A stretch of 5,230 nt of DNA from Acidobacteriota bacterium (GTDB lineage Bacteria > Acidobacteriota > UBA6911), in NCBI GenBank assembly GCA_031254095.1, contig JAIRVC010000358.1, positions 1 to 5,230 on the forward strand. The letters are read 5' to 3'. This document shows, piece after piece, positions 1 through 5,230 of this stretch; the first letter of the stretch is position 1; every line of letters starts with the position of its first letter. The notes under the pieces were generated by a model. It searched no databases, had not been told where the DNA came from, and was given only the letters and a program-made list of their open reading frames with translations. A program made the position numbers and the translations under genes.

Positions 1-655
1 TGTAAGGCAGAGTCTGGCGGACTTCAAAGATCGTGCCGCCGGGGCGCAGCGGATAGAGGCTGTAATAGCTTTTTCCGTCGGCGCTCTCCAGAGCCGACTG
101 CGTCAGCGGCATTTCAGAACCGGGGGCGGTTACCCTGATTTGAGGGTGCTCTAAAATACCCGGCGCTTTGGAAACGCGGAAATTTCCCTCCGGATTGAGA
201 TAGACCTGAGGCGGGCTGGAGTTATTGACCACCACGAAGGTTTCCACGGCGAGCAGGTGATCCTCCTCCAGTTGAAACGCCATATTCGCCGCTTCCACGC
301 GAATGTCTTTCATGGAGGCCGCCGGCTCATAAACTTCAAGCTCAAGACCGGCTTTCCCGTCCGCGCCGAACCTGAGCATACCCTGGTAATTCACACCTTT
401 GTAAACAGCCCGCAACATCAGCGGCATGGCGTCGGGCAATCCTTCGATCCGGAACATTCCGTTCGCGTCCGTCGTCGCGGTTTTAATAATGTCCATGCCG
501 CTTGTAAGCGCAAGAACCTCAAGTTCCGTGTTTCCGGCAACGATGGCCGGATCGGTACGGTTTACAAGCCGCCCCTCGGCGACACCCTGTCCCTGCGCCG
601 TTGCCGTTGCCGCCGCGAGACACGCCAGAATCAGGTAATACTTAAATATTTTCAT
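1..655 (-). CDS. Secreted carboxypeptidase-regulatory-like (beta-sandwich) protein, 3' end outside window
   Basis: The minus-strand frame starts at ATG 653-655 and stays open to the left edge, giving 218 residues with the C terminus missing. It begins with a signal peptide: MKIFK, then a hydrophobic stretch (residues 6-19) and a likely signal peptidase I site after Ala-Thr-Ala20, so the protein should be exported. Residues about 24-95 resemble a CarboxypepD_reg / prealbumin-like beta-sandwich: an opening G-x-L-V-N-R-T strand, then T-T-D-A-N-G-M-F-R-I (61-70) and the Y-K-G-V-N-Y strand (85-90). Residues about 110-218 form a second beta-rich region (V-E-T-F-V-V-V-N-N at 137-145). No catalytic peptidase residues are apparent; such domains are usually structural or binding modules. 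It starts 4 bases after the zinc-ribbon gene, with no clear Shine-Dalgarno, which suggests translational coupling. Its role is unknown. Membership in a ccm operon suggests a periplasmic accessory function (inference). Confidence 0.8.
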   Translation of the reverse strand, partial: MKIFKYYLILACLAAATATAQGQGVAEGRLVNRTDPAIVAGNTELEVLALTSGMDIIKTATTDANGMFRIEGLPDAMPLMLRAVYKGVNYQGMLRFGADGKAGLELEVYEPAASMKDIRVEAANMAFQLEEDHLLAVETFVVVNNSSPPQVYLNPEGNFRVSKAPGILEHPQIRVTAPGSEMPLTQSALESADGKSYYSLYPLRPGGTIFEVRQTLPY

Positions 656-659
656 ATTA

Positions 660-1061
660 TTAATGTAGAAGCGCGCCGCAATCCGCGCAGAATTTCTTGC
701 CGGGAATGGTTTTCGCGCCGCAGCCGGGGCAGAAACCTTCTCTGATGTCAGGGGCAGACGCCGGAGTTGTCACGTGATCATTGAGCATATCCAGTTTTTG
801 GAGAATCTCAGCCGCTTCGCCCTTGAATTCCGCTTCGAGCCGCTGGAAATCGGCGTCGGCCAGCCTTCCCATTTTGTAATCAAATTCCAGGTCCTTGATA
901 TTGCGATAAACGGCCGTCTTACGGTCGGTCAGATACTCCGCGCCGGTTTCAGCCGGCCGCGCTTCGGCGCCGCTTTCGCTTTCGTCAAAAGTTTTTGCAA
1001 ACAGCGGCCAAAGCGCATAGCCGCCCGCCGCCAGAACCAGAATTACGCACGAAATCCACAT
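660..1061 (-). CDS. Membrane-anchored CcmI-like protein with C-terminal zinc ribbon
   Basis: A 133-residue protein. Residues 2-21 are one hydrophobic membrane segment, followed by an acidic linker (about 25-45). Residues 46-90 (D-R-K-T-A-V-Y-R-N-I-K-D-L-E-F-D-Y-K-M-G-R then L-x-x-A-D-F-Q-R-L) match the helical pattern at the N terminus of CcmI/CycH cytochrome c biogenesis proteins, where a membrane helix is followed by a helical 'L-x-D-x-x-x-G-R' segment. The TPR domain of true CcmI, which binds apocytochrome, is absent. Instead residues 111-128 form a zinc ribbon: C111-P-G-C114 and C125-A-D-C128, ten residues apart. Complete CcmI is several times longer. The gene starts 3 bases after the ccmF stop, with an AAGGG about 10 bases upstream of the ATG. 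By analogy with CcmI, the soluble part could face the cytoplasm, where a zinc ribbon would stay reduced. A periplasmic redox role is the alternative. The exact function is unknown. Confidence 0.85.
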   Translation of the reverse strand: MWISCVILVLAAGGYALWPLFAKTFDESESGAEARPAETGAEYLTDRKTAVYRNIKDLEFDYKMGRLADADFQRLEAEFKGEAAEILQKLDMLNDHVTTPASAPDIREGFCPGCGAKTIPGKKFCADCGALLH

Positions 1062-1064
1062 GAG

Positions 1065-3020
1065 TTACGATCCCTTACTGCCAATGGCTATCAACGTTCC
1101 TAAAAACATGAGCGCCGAACCGGCCCAGACCCAGAATACAAGCGGATTGACGCGCGCCTTGACCTCGCATCGCATATCTTCTGTCATGCCCGTGTAAACC
1201 GTGTACAAATCCTCTTTGGGCGTGCTGTAAAGACCGACCACCGTTGTGGACTGACCGTCGTAAATGCGCCTTTCAGGCTTCAGCGTTTTAATCAGACGGC
1301 CGTTTTTATAAGCCTCGATGTGCAATTCGCCGAAGCGGTAATCCGCCGTCTGACTCTCGATCAACCCGGCCATTTTCAGGGTGTAACCGCCGACGCGCAT
1401 CTCGTCTCCGGTTCGCATATACCCCGTGGCTTCCTCGTTGAAAGCGTTGCCCGCAAAGCCGATAAAAAGCAGCGCGACGCCGAAATGCGTAATATTGCCG
1501 CCGTAACGCCGCCTGTTTTTCCATGTAAGCCGCCAAAGGGCAAGCGGAAAGCTTTCGCCCGCGGAGCGCCCGCGCGCCCGCGCGCCGCGGTAAAATTCTT
1601 CGATAATGGCCGTGATGACAAAGGCGCACAGCGCGAAGCAGATGAGAGCATAAAAATCGCTCATGCCGCCGGTCAAAAGGCCGGCGGAGACAATAAACGC
1701 CGCGACCACGGGCCGCAAAAACATTTTTTTAATGCTTGCCGACGGGGTTTTGCGCCAGGCGAAAAGCGGGCCGATGCCGGTGAACAGTAAAAGCAGCAGG
1801 CCGACGGGAATATTGATTTTATTGAAAAAGACGGGGCCTACTGAAATTTTGACGCCGCGTATCCATTCGGAGAAAACCGGGAACATCGTTCCCCAGAAAA
1901 CCGCGAAACAGGCGACGACAAGAATCAGATTATTAAAAAGAAAGGCGCTTTCGCGCGAAGTCATTGATTCGAGCCGCCGTTCGCCGCGCAGGTATTCCCG
2001 GCGATCCATAATCAGAATCAGGGTTACGCCCAGCACAATAATAATGTAATAGACGAAAAATTTTCCGATGTTTGAGTCGTCGAAGGCGTGTACCGAATTG
2101 ACGATGCCGCTGCGGGTCAGGAACGTGCCGAAAATGCAAAGCAGATATGTTACGGCGATTAGAACCATGTTCCATATTTTTAGCATTCCCCGGCGTTCCT
2201 GCACGATGACCGAATGCAGAAACGCCGTCGCCGTCAGCCACGGCATCAGCGCGGCGTTTTCCACGGGATCCCAGCCCCAGTAGCCTCCCCAGCCGAGGAC
2301 GACGTAAGCCCATTTTCCGCCGATGATAAGCCCCGCCCCTAAAAATAGCCATGTCCACAGCGTCCAGCGGCGCGTGGCGCGAATCCAGACTTCTCCGCGC
2401 TGACGGGTCGCGAGCGCGCCGACGGCGAAAGCGAACGGAACCATAAAGCCGATGTAGCCCAGATACAGTATGGGAGGATGAATAACCATCGCCCAGTATT
2501 GCAAAAGCGGATTAAGCCCCTGGCCGTCCGCCGGAATAAACGGCTGCGTCGATCCGTCCGGAAATACGCGGACAAGTTCCTGGAAGGGATTGGAAAGGAA
2601 AATGCTAAGCGCAAGAAAAAAACTGAGGTTTACCATCAGAACGGCAAGGACATAAGGCATCATATCCCTGTTTTTGCCGCGGATTTGCCAAAGCGCGATC
2701 GCGCTCATCACGGCGGCGAAAAACGCCCACAAGAGCATGGAGCCATCGTGTCCGCCCCAGACGGCGGTGATTTTGTAAATCACGGGCAGCGACAGGCTGC
2801 TGGAGCTTGCCACATGCGCGATGGAAAAATCATCCGCAAGCAGCAGGTATAAAAGCGAGAAAAACGCGAGCGACGCGCACCCGGCGGCGGCATACGCCGC
2901 GCGCTCCGCGCTACGCACAACGCGCTCCTGTTGTCTAAAAGCCCCCGTGAGCGCCGCGACTATGGCGTAGAGCGAAAGGCAGAGCGCTAAAAGAGTGCAG
3001 AAATTACCGAAATTTGCCAT
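1065..3020 (-). CDS. ccmF: Cytochrome c haem lyase subunit CcmF
   Basis: A 651-residue polytopic membrane protein, full length for the family (E. coli CcmF is about 647). It takes haem from holo-CcmE and attaches it to CxxCH motifs of apocytochromes at the periplasmic face of the inner membrane. The tryptophan-rich WWD haem-handling motif is clear at W244-G-G-Y-W-G-W-D-P-V-E-N, continuing to W261. All four histidines expected in CcmF are present: H181 (in H-P-P-I-L-Y-L-G-Y) and H311 in the external loops flanking the WWD, and H269 and H512 (in N-I-T-H-F-G-V) in membrane helices. They lie at offsets matching E. coli H173, H303, H261 and H491. A soluble periplasmic segment follows at about 525-622, then a last helix (626-646). 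The conserved E-F-Y-R-G-A-R-A-R loop is at 475-483. The start has a modest CGGAT upstream, 14 bases after the ccmE stop. The reading frame is intact throughout. Confidence 0.98.
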   Translation of the reverse strand: MANFGNFCTLLALCLSLYAIVAALTGAFRQQERVVRSAERAAYAAAGCASLAFFSLLYLLLADDFSIAHVASSSSLSLPVIYKITAVWGGHDGSMLLWAFFAAVMSAIALWQIRGKNRDMMPYVLAVLMVNLSFFLALSIFLSNPFQELVRVFPDGSTQPFIPADGQGLNPLLQYWAMVIHPPILYLGYIGFMVPFAFAVGALATRQRGEVWIRATRRWTLWTWLFLGAGLIIGGKWAYVVLGWGGYWGWDPVENAALMPWLTATAFLHSVIVQERRGMLKIWNMVLIAVTYLLCIFGTFLTRSGIVNSVHAFDDSNIGKFFVYYIIIVLGVTLILIMDRREYLRGERRLESMTSRESAFLFNNLILVVACFAVFWGTMFPVFSEWIRGVKISVGPVFFNKINIPVGLLLLLFTGIGPLFAWRKTPSASIKKMFLRPVVAAFIVSAGLLTGGMSDFYALICFALCAFVITAIIEEFYRGARARGRSAGESFPLALWRLTWKNRRRYGGNITHFGVALLFIGFAGNAFNEEATGYMRTGDEMRVGGYTLKMAGLIESQTADYRFGELHIEAYKNGRLIKTLKPERRIYDGQSTTVVGLYSTPKEDLYTVYTGMTEDMRCEVKARVNPLVFWVWAGSALMFLGTLIAIGSKGS

Positions 3021-3034
3021 GAAATTTATCCGGA

Positions 3035-3442
3035 TCAGGATACGGTTCTGTCGTCGTATTCCGCTTCATATTTTGACGCGCATTTGGCTTCAATATGGCG
3101 GGCGTTAAAAATGCCGTCGGCCTCCAGTTTTCCCTCCACCAGCGCCTTAGAACCGTCCTTGAAAGTGTCCGGAATAATGCCGCTGCCGGTGTAGCGGACG
3201 CGGATGCTGGTTTTAGGACTGGCGATGACGAATTCCATCTGTGGAGTGGAACGGTCTATCGAGCCTGCGACCACGTCTCCGGCCAGCTTTAGCGTTTTAC
3301 CGTCAAGGCCGTCTTTCATTTCGCTAAACTCGTCAACCGTGATGTAGTAAGCCTTGCTTTCCTGAAACCCGACAAAGCCGAGCCACGCAAGCGCCGCCAG
3401 TATAATCGCGCCGCCGATAATGAATTTTGTCTTCGCCGTCAT
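3035..3442 (-). CDS. ccmE: Cytochrome c maturation haem chaperone CcmE, Cys-type (CxxxY) variant
   Basis: A 135-residue membrane-anchored OB-fold protein that covalently binds haem and passes it to CcmF. A short basic N terminus (M-T-A-K-T-K) precedes one membrane helix (7-26), so the domain lies in the periplasm. The family landmarks are present: A-Y-Y-I-T-V-D-E-F (31-39), then G-K-T-L-K-L-A-G-D-V (48-57), a V-R-Y-T-G strand (82-86), and L-V-E-G-K-L (101-106). The usual haem-linking histidine motif HxxxY is replaced by C121-A-S-K-Y125, the CxxxY form known from archaea and some bacteria, including sulfate reducers. A histidine remains at 116, five residues before the Cys. The C-terminal tail after Y125 is short (10 residues). 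The ATG at 3440-3442 has a strong GGAG ribosome binding site 7 bases upstream. It is the first gene of the operon and is followed by ccmF after 14 bases. Confidence 0.96.
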   Translation of the reverse strand: MTAKTKFIIGGAIILAALAWLGFVGFQESKAYYITVDEFSEMKDGLDGKTLKLAGDVVAGSIDRSTPQMEFVIASPKTSIRVRYTGSGIIPDTFKDGSKALVEGKLEADGIFNARHIEAKCASKYEAEYDDRTVS

Positions 3443-3448
3443 TTATTA

Positions 3449-3455
3449 GCTCCAA
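3449..3455 (-). promoter_or_regulatory. Ribosome binding site of ccmE
   Basis: The minus strand reads TTGGAGC, then TAATAA and the ccmE ATG. GGAG (3450-3453) sits 7 bases before the start codon, close to ideal spacing. This fixes the ccmE start, and it is the clearest Shine-Dalgarno of the four-gene operon; the downstream genes have weaker sites and probably rely partly on coupling. Confidence 0.75.
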
Positions 3456-3554
3456 TAATGTAACGTCAAAATATATCACAATCGCCGCCACGGAAACGCG
3501 GTCGTCTCGTCCGCGCCGTCCGCCTTGGGAAACGCGCCGATTAAATCATATTTA

Positions 3555-3578
3555 CCGGCATCGCCCTGTTCTTGCCGG
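3555..3578 (-). terminator. Weak hairpin after terC, possible terminator
   Basis: On the minus strand CCGGCA and TGCCGG form a 6-bp G+C-rich inverted repeat around a 12-base loop, beginning 3 bases after the terC stop. The sequence that follows (TAAATATGATTTAA) is A+T-rich but has no proper T run, so this is at best an imperfect intrinsic terminator. It may be chance. Confidence 0.2.
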
Positions 3579-3581
3579 CGA

Positions 3582-4535
3582 TCAGTCGTCAGCCTTTTTT
3601 TTCGGCGGGAAGAAAATCGAAAGCGCGATGGACACGCCGATAATTGCCGCTATTGCCGGCAGCGACCACTCTATTGGAATCTCAAGCGTTCTGCCGCCGA
3701 TCGTCAGGTCGCTTATCAGCATTTTGACGCCGATAAACACCAGCACAAGGCCGAGTCCAACGCCGAGATACGCGAATTTGCGCATAACCGACGCCAAAAG
3801 GAAATAAAGGGATCGCAGCCCAAGGATCGCGCAAACGTTCGATGTGTAAATAATAAATGGATCCTGCGTAATGCCGAAAATTGCCGGAATGGAATCCACG
3901 GCGAAAACCACGTCGGAGGCTTCGACCGTTACCAGCACCAGCACGAGCGGCGTCGCTATCAGTTTTCCTTTTTCACGGATGAAAAATTTCCCCGATTCAA
4001 AATCCCCGGTCATCGGAACGAAACGCCGGAAGAGCTTTACGATCACGTTGTCTTCCAGTTTAACCTTGGTTTCGCCATGAAACAGGATCTTGAATCCGGT
4101 AAAAATAAGGAACGCGCCGAAGAAGTACAGCACCCAATGAAATCTTTCGATCAGAAGCGCGCCCGCGAGGATAAACGCGGCGCGCATGACCAGAGCGCCC
4201 AGGATGCCCCAGAACAGCACCCTGTGATGCAAACGCGCGGGTACGGAAAAAAAGGAGAATATCAGAATAAAAACGAATATATTATCGACGCTAAGCGCTT
4301 TTTCGGTCAGATAACCTGCGAAAAACTGCATTCCCGGCACGCGTCCGTAGTGATAATAAATCACGAAGCCGAACGCGAGCGAAAGCACAACCCAGAAGAC
4401 GCTCCAGATTGCCGCCTCTTTGAAACGCACCTCGTGAGCTTTGCGATTAAAAACGCCCAGATCAATGGCCAGCAGGACAAATACGACGACAATGAATCCA
4501 ATCCAGAACGCCGGAGTAGCTATTGAATGCAACAT
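3582..4535 (-). CDS. TerC-family integral membrane protein, probable metal ion exporter
   Basis: A 317-residue protein with about eight to nine hydrophobic segments, full length for the TerC family. Family members are linked to tellurium resistance and, in several bacteria (Alx/MeeF/MeeY types), to manganese export. The two signature acidic membrane motifs are present: E78-K-A-L-S-V-D84-N-I-F-V-F and, in the second half, V-E205-A-S-D208-V-V-F-A-V-D214-S-I-P-A-I-F. This repeated arrangement with conserved Asp/Glu fits a transport pathway for a divalent cation. The substrate here is not determined. The protein ends in a basic/acidic tail, P-P-K-K-K-A-D-D, encoded over an A8 tract. The frame is open for 108 codons further upstream, but the start at 4533-4535 is preferred: it begins the family-like M-L-H-S-I-A-T-P sequence and has AAGGAGG and GAGG upstream, whereas the extension would overlap the divergent gene. 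It is divergent from the FliK-like gene. Confidence 0.93.
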   Translation of the reverse strand: MLHSIATPAFWIGFIVVVFVLLAIDLGVFNRKAHEVRFKEAAIWSVFWVVLSLAFGFVIYYHYGRVPGMQFFAGYLTEKALSVDNIFVFILIFSFFSVPARLHHRVLFWGILGALVMRAAFILAGALLIERFHWVLYFFGAFLIFTGFKILFHGETKVKLEDNVIVKLFRRFVPMTGDFESGKFFIREKGKLIATPLVLVLVTVEASDVVFAVDSIPAIFGITQDPFIIYTSNVCAILGLRSLYFLLASVMRKFAYLGVGLGLVLVFIGVKMLISDLTIGGRTLEIPIEWSLPAIAAIIGVSIALSIFFPPKKKADD

Positions 4536-4542
4536 GCTTTGG

Positions 4543-4554
4543 CCTCGCCTCCTT
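4543..4554 (-). promoter_or_regulatory. Ribosome binding site of terC
   Basis: On the minus strand AAGGAGG (4548-4554) lies 12 bases before the ATG, and a second GAGG (4543-4546) lies 7 bases before it. The near-perfect anti-Shine-Dalgarno match decides the start at 4535 over the longer open frame upstream. Confidence 0.75.
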
Positions 4555-4579
4555 GTCAATAAACATTCAAAGGAAGCAG

Positions 4580-4588
4580 ATTTTAGCA
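4580..4588 (-). promoter_or_regulatory. Candidate extended -10 promoter element for terC
   Basis: The minus strand reads TGCTAAAAT: a TAAAAT -10 hexamer with the TG extension one base upstream. Transcription would start near 4573, giving a leader of about 38 bases that contains the ribosome binding site. No convincing -35 is found 16-18 bases upstream (the region reads ATCCGCCGTTATCC), which is acceptable for an extended -10 promoter. Confidence 0.4.
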
Positions 4589-4592
4589 TACG

Positions 4593-4611
4593 GGTGGATA
4601 ACGGCGGATAA
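4593..4611 (+). repeat. Two tandem GGYGGATAA repeats, 10-bp period
   Basis: GGTGGATAA (4593-4601) and GGCGGATAA (4603-4611) are direct repeats with one mismatch, starting exactly 10 bases apart. They lie in the 108-base divergent promoter region, just upstream of the terC -10 element. The spacing of about one helical turn would suit a regulator binding side by side, or the repeat may be chance. Confidence 0.45.
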
Positions 4612-4643
4612 AAAACCTGCAATGGGTATGGTATCTTGAAACA

Positions 4644-5230
4644 ATGCTGATAAACGTGAACGGGACAAATAATCAGGCGGCGTCGGATAGAGTTGTTCTC
4701 AGTGCAAATCCGGCGGCGGAAAAGGAAGTACAGTTTAATCAGGGTGAAATTCTGAAAGGAGTCGTGCGGGAAATCAAACCCGATGGAACGATCAGCCTGC
4801 TGGTTAAAGGCAGCCTTGTGAACGCGGCAAGCGAAGTAACGGTAACTCCCGGACAGCATCTGTATTTATTGGTTGATAGTTTAAAAGGCGGCCAGGCTTA
4901 CCTGAAGCTGATAACGGCGGAAGGTTTGGCCGGGCTGGACGACAATACTCTGTCGGTTAATTTACGCAGCATCGACGTGCCTTCCAATCCGGATACGATA
5001 TTAATAGCCCGCCGGCTTTTACAACATGATCTGCCGGTAAACCAGCAAAATATAACGGAAATCATCAACGCTATGAACATGGTCGGCGGCATTACCGCGC
5101 GCAACCTGCAAACGGCGGCCTTCGCCCTGGAACACAACATCCCTTTGGATAAAAATATTTTTCCGTTTATCCATCAATTTATATCCTCAGACGGCAATTT
5201 GTCCCGTTTAGTACGGGAACTGATACTACT
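4644..5230 (+). CDS. FliK-like (flagellar hook-length control-like) protein, N-terminal part only
   Basis: The plus-strand frame opens at ATG 4644-4646 and continues off the right edge: 195 full codons plus two bases. There is no signal peptide or membrane segment. After a polar N terminus, residues about 30-93 form a small beta-rich module (F-N-Q-G-E-I-L-K-G-V-V, then D-G-T-I-S-L-L-V-K-G, then T-P-G-Q-H-L-Y-L-L-V). Residues about 115-195 are helical, with two similar turns of the form L/I-P-V/L followed by N-I (D-L-P-V-N-Q-Q-N-I at 129-137 and N-I-P-L-D-K-N-I at 165-172). This layout recalls the N-terminal half of FliK-like proteins in Firmicutes and other groups, which measure hook length during flagellar export. 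The conserved FliK C-terminal domain would lie beyond the window, so the assignment is tentative. No good Shine-Dalgarno precedes the ATG. No other flagellar gene is visible. Confidence 0.6.
   Translation, partial: MLINVNGTNNQAASDRVVLSANPAAEKEVQFNQGEILKGVVREIKPDGTISLLVKGSLVNAASEVTVTPGQHLYLLVDSLKGGQAYLKLITAEGLAGLDDNTLSVNLRSIDVPSNPDTILIARRLLQHDLPVNQQNITEIINAMNMVGGITARNLQTAAFALEHNIPLDKNIFPFIHQFISSDGNLSRLVRELIL

Larger units (their letters stand above)
3443..3581 (-). other. Intergenic region between terC and ccmE
   Basis: These 139 bases must hold the terC 3' end and the ccmE promoter unless the two are co-transcribed. The part next to ccmE (3443-3480) is A+T-rich. A possible -10 TATATT lies at 3470-3475 on the minus strand, with a poor -35 (TTTCCG, 3491-3496) only 15 bases further upstream, so the promoter call is weak. 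The remaining part (about 3485-3580) is G+C-rich and looks coding-like in one minus-strand frame (see findings). Since terC and ccmE point the same way, read-through from terC is possible. Confidence 0.4.
4536..4643. promoter_or_regulatory. Divergent intergenic promoter region
   Basis: These 108 A+T-rich bases separate the divergent terC and FliK-like genes and must hold promoters for both. The terC side has an extended -10 and a strong ribosome binding site. For the plus-strand gene I find no good sigma-70 or flagellar-type promoter; TATCTT at 4632-4637 is too close to the ATG to be a normal -10 unless the transcript is nearly leaderless. Confidence 0.5.

Noticed and set aside
617..655. Lipoprotein signal (Cys12) in the carboxypeptidase-regulatory-like protein
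   Set aside because: The Cys is only 12 residues in, with a Lys within the expected hydrophobic stretch before it; a signal peptidase I site after Ala20 fits better.
257..745. Plus-strand open frame of 162 codons across 257-745
   Set aside because: It spans the junction of two well-supported minus-strand genes and has an Arg-rich composition with no recognisable domain; a shadow.
1566..1590. 25-base run of only G and C, possible Z-DNA or structured element
   Set aside because: It lies inside ccmF and encodes the normal family loop R-G-A-R-A-R-G-R (residues 478-485); Arg/Ala/Gly codons explain it.
3525..4526. Long plus-strand open frame (333 codons) antisense to terC
   Set aside because: The translation is rich in His, Arg, Asn and Gln with no domain pattern, and it lies exactly opposite a clear TerC gene; it is a codon-usage shadow.
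4593..4601. DnaA-box-like sequence (TTATCCACC on the minus strand)
   Set aside because: It is a single site with one mismatch to the consensus and no box cluster or origin features; better seen as part of the direct repeat.
4536..4643. yybP-ykoY manganese riboswitch upstream of terC
   Set aside because: TerC genes often carry this element, but the predicted leader is only about 38 bases and I could not find its conserved loop motifs in the 108-base gap.
4536..4859. 108-codon N-terminal extension of terC
   Set aside because: It would overlap the divergent FliK-like gene, its sequence has no TerC similarity, and a strong ribosome binding site precedes the internal ATG at 4535.

Overview
The window reads as chromosomal DNA of a Gram-negative-type (diderm) bacterium that makes c-type cytochromes and is probably flagellated. 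Base composition is moderately G+C-rich in the genes, with A+T-rich gaps between them. No rRNA, tRNA, mobile element or CRISPR is visible. A cytochrome c maturation (Ccm, System I) cluster whose CcmE carries a Cys-type haem-binding motif, followed by a zinc-ribbon protein and a carboxypeptidase-regulatory-like protein, recalls deep-branching lineages such as Acidobacteriota or Desulfobacterota-like groups. This is only an impression; the window cannot place the organism.

Positions 1-3442 (minus strand) form one tight operon, transcribed right to left: ccmE (3035-3442), ccmF (1065-3020), a small membrane-anchored CcmI-like zinc-ribbon protein (660-1061), and a secreted carboxypeptidase-regulatory-like protein that runs off the left edge (1-655). 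The gaps are 14, 3 and 4 bases, so the four genes are almost certainly co-transcribed and partly translationally coupled. CcmE receives haem and carries it across the periplasmic face, and CcmF is the integral-membrane haem lyase that attaches it to apocytochrome c. The two following proteins are not classical Ccm components. Their position suggests accessory roles. ccmA, B, C, G and H are not in the window.

Positions 3443-3581 are intergenic. They hold a good ribosome binding site for ccmE, a weak hairpin, and an unexplained coding-like open frame just past the terC stop. Positions 3582-4535 (minus) encode a complete TerC-family membrane protein, probably a metal exporter.

Positions 4536-4643 are a 108-base divergent promoter region with an extended -10 for terC and a 9-bp direct repeat at a 10-bp period. 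From 4644 to the right edge (plus) runs the N-terminal part of a protein resembling flagellar hook-length control (FliK-like) proteins.

The most interesting content is the variant cytochrome c maturation cluster: a CxxxY-type CcmE next to a full four-histidine CcmF, followed by a zinc-ribbon CcmI-like mini-protein and a secreted beta-rich protein. I see no strong evidence for a wholly new system beyond this.
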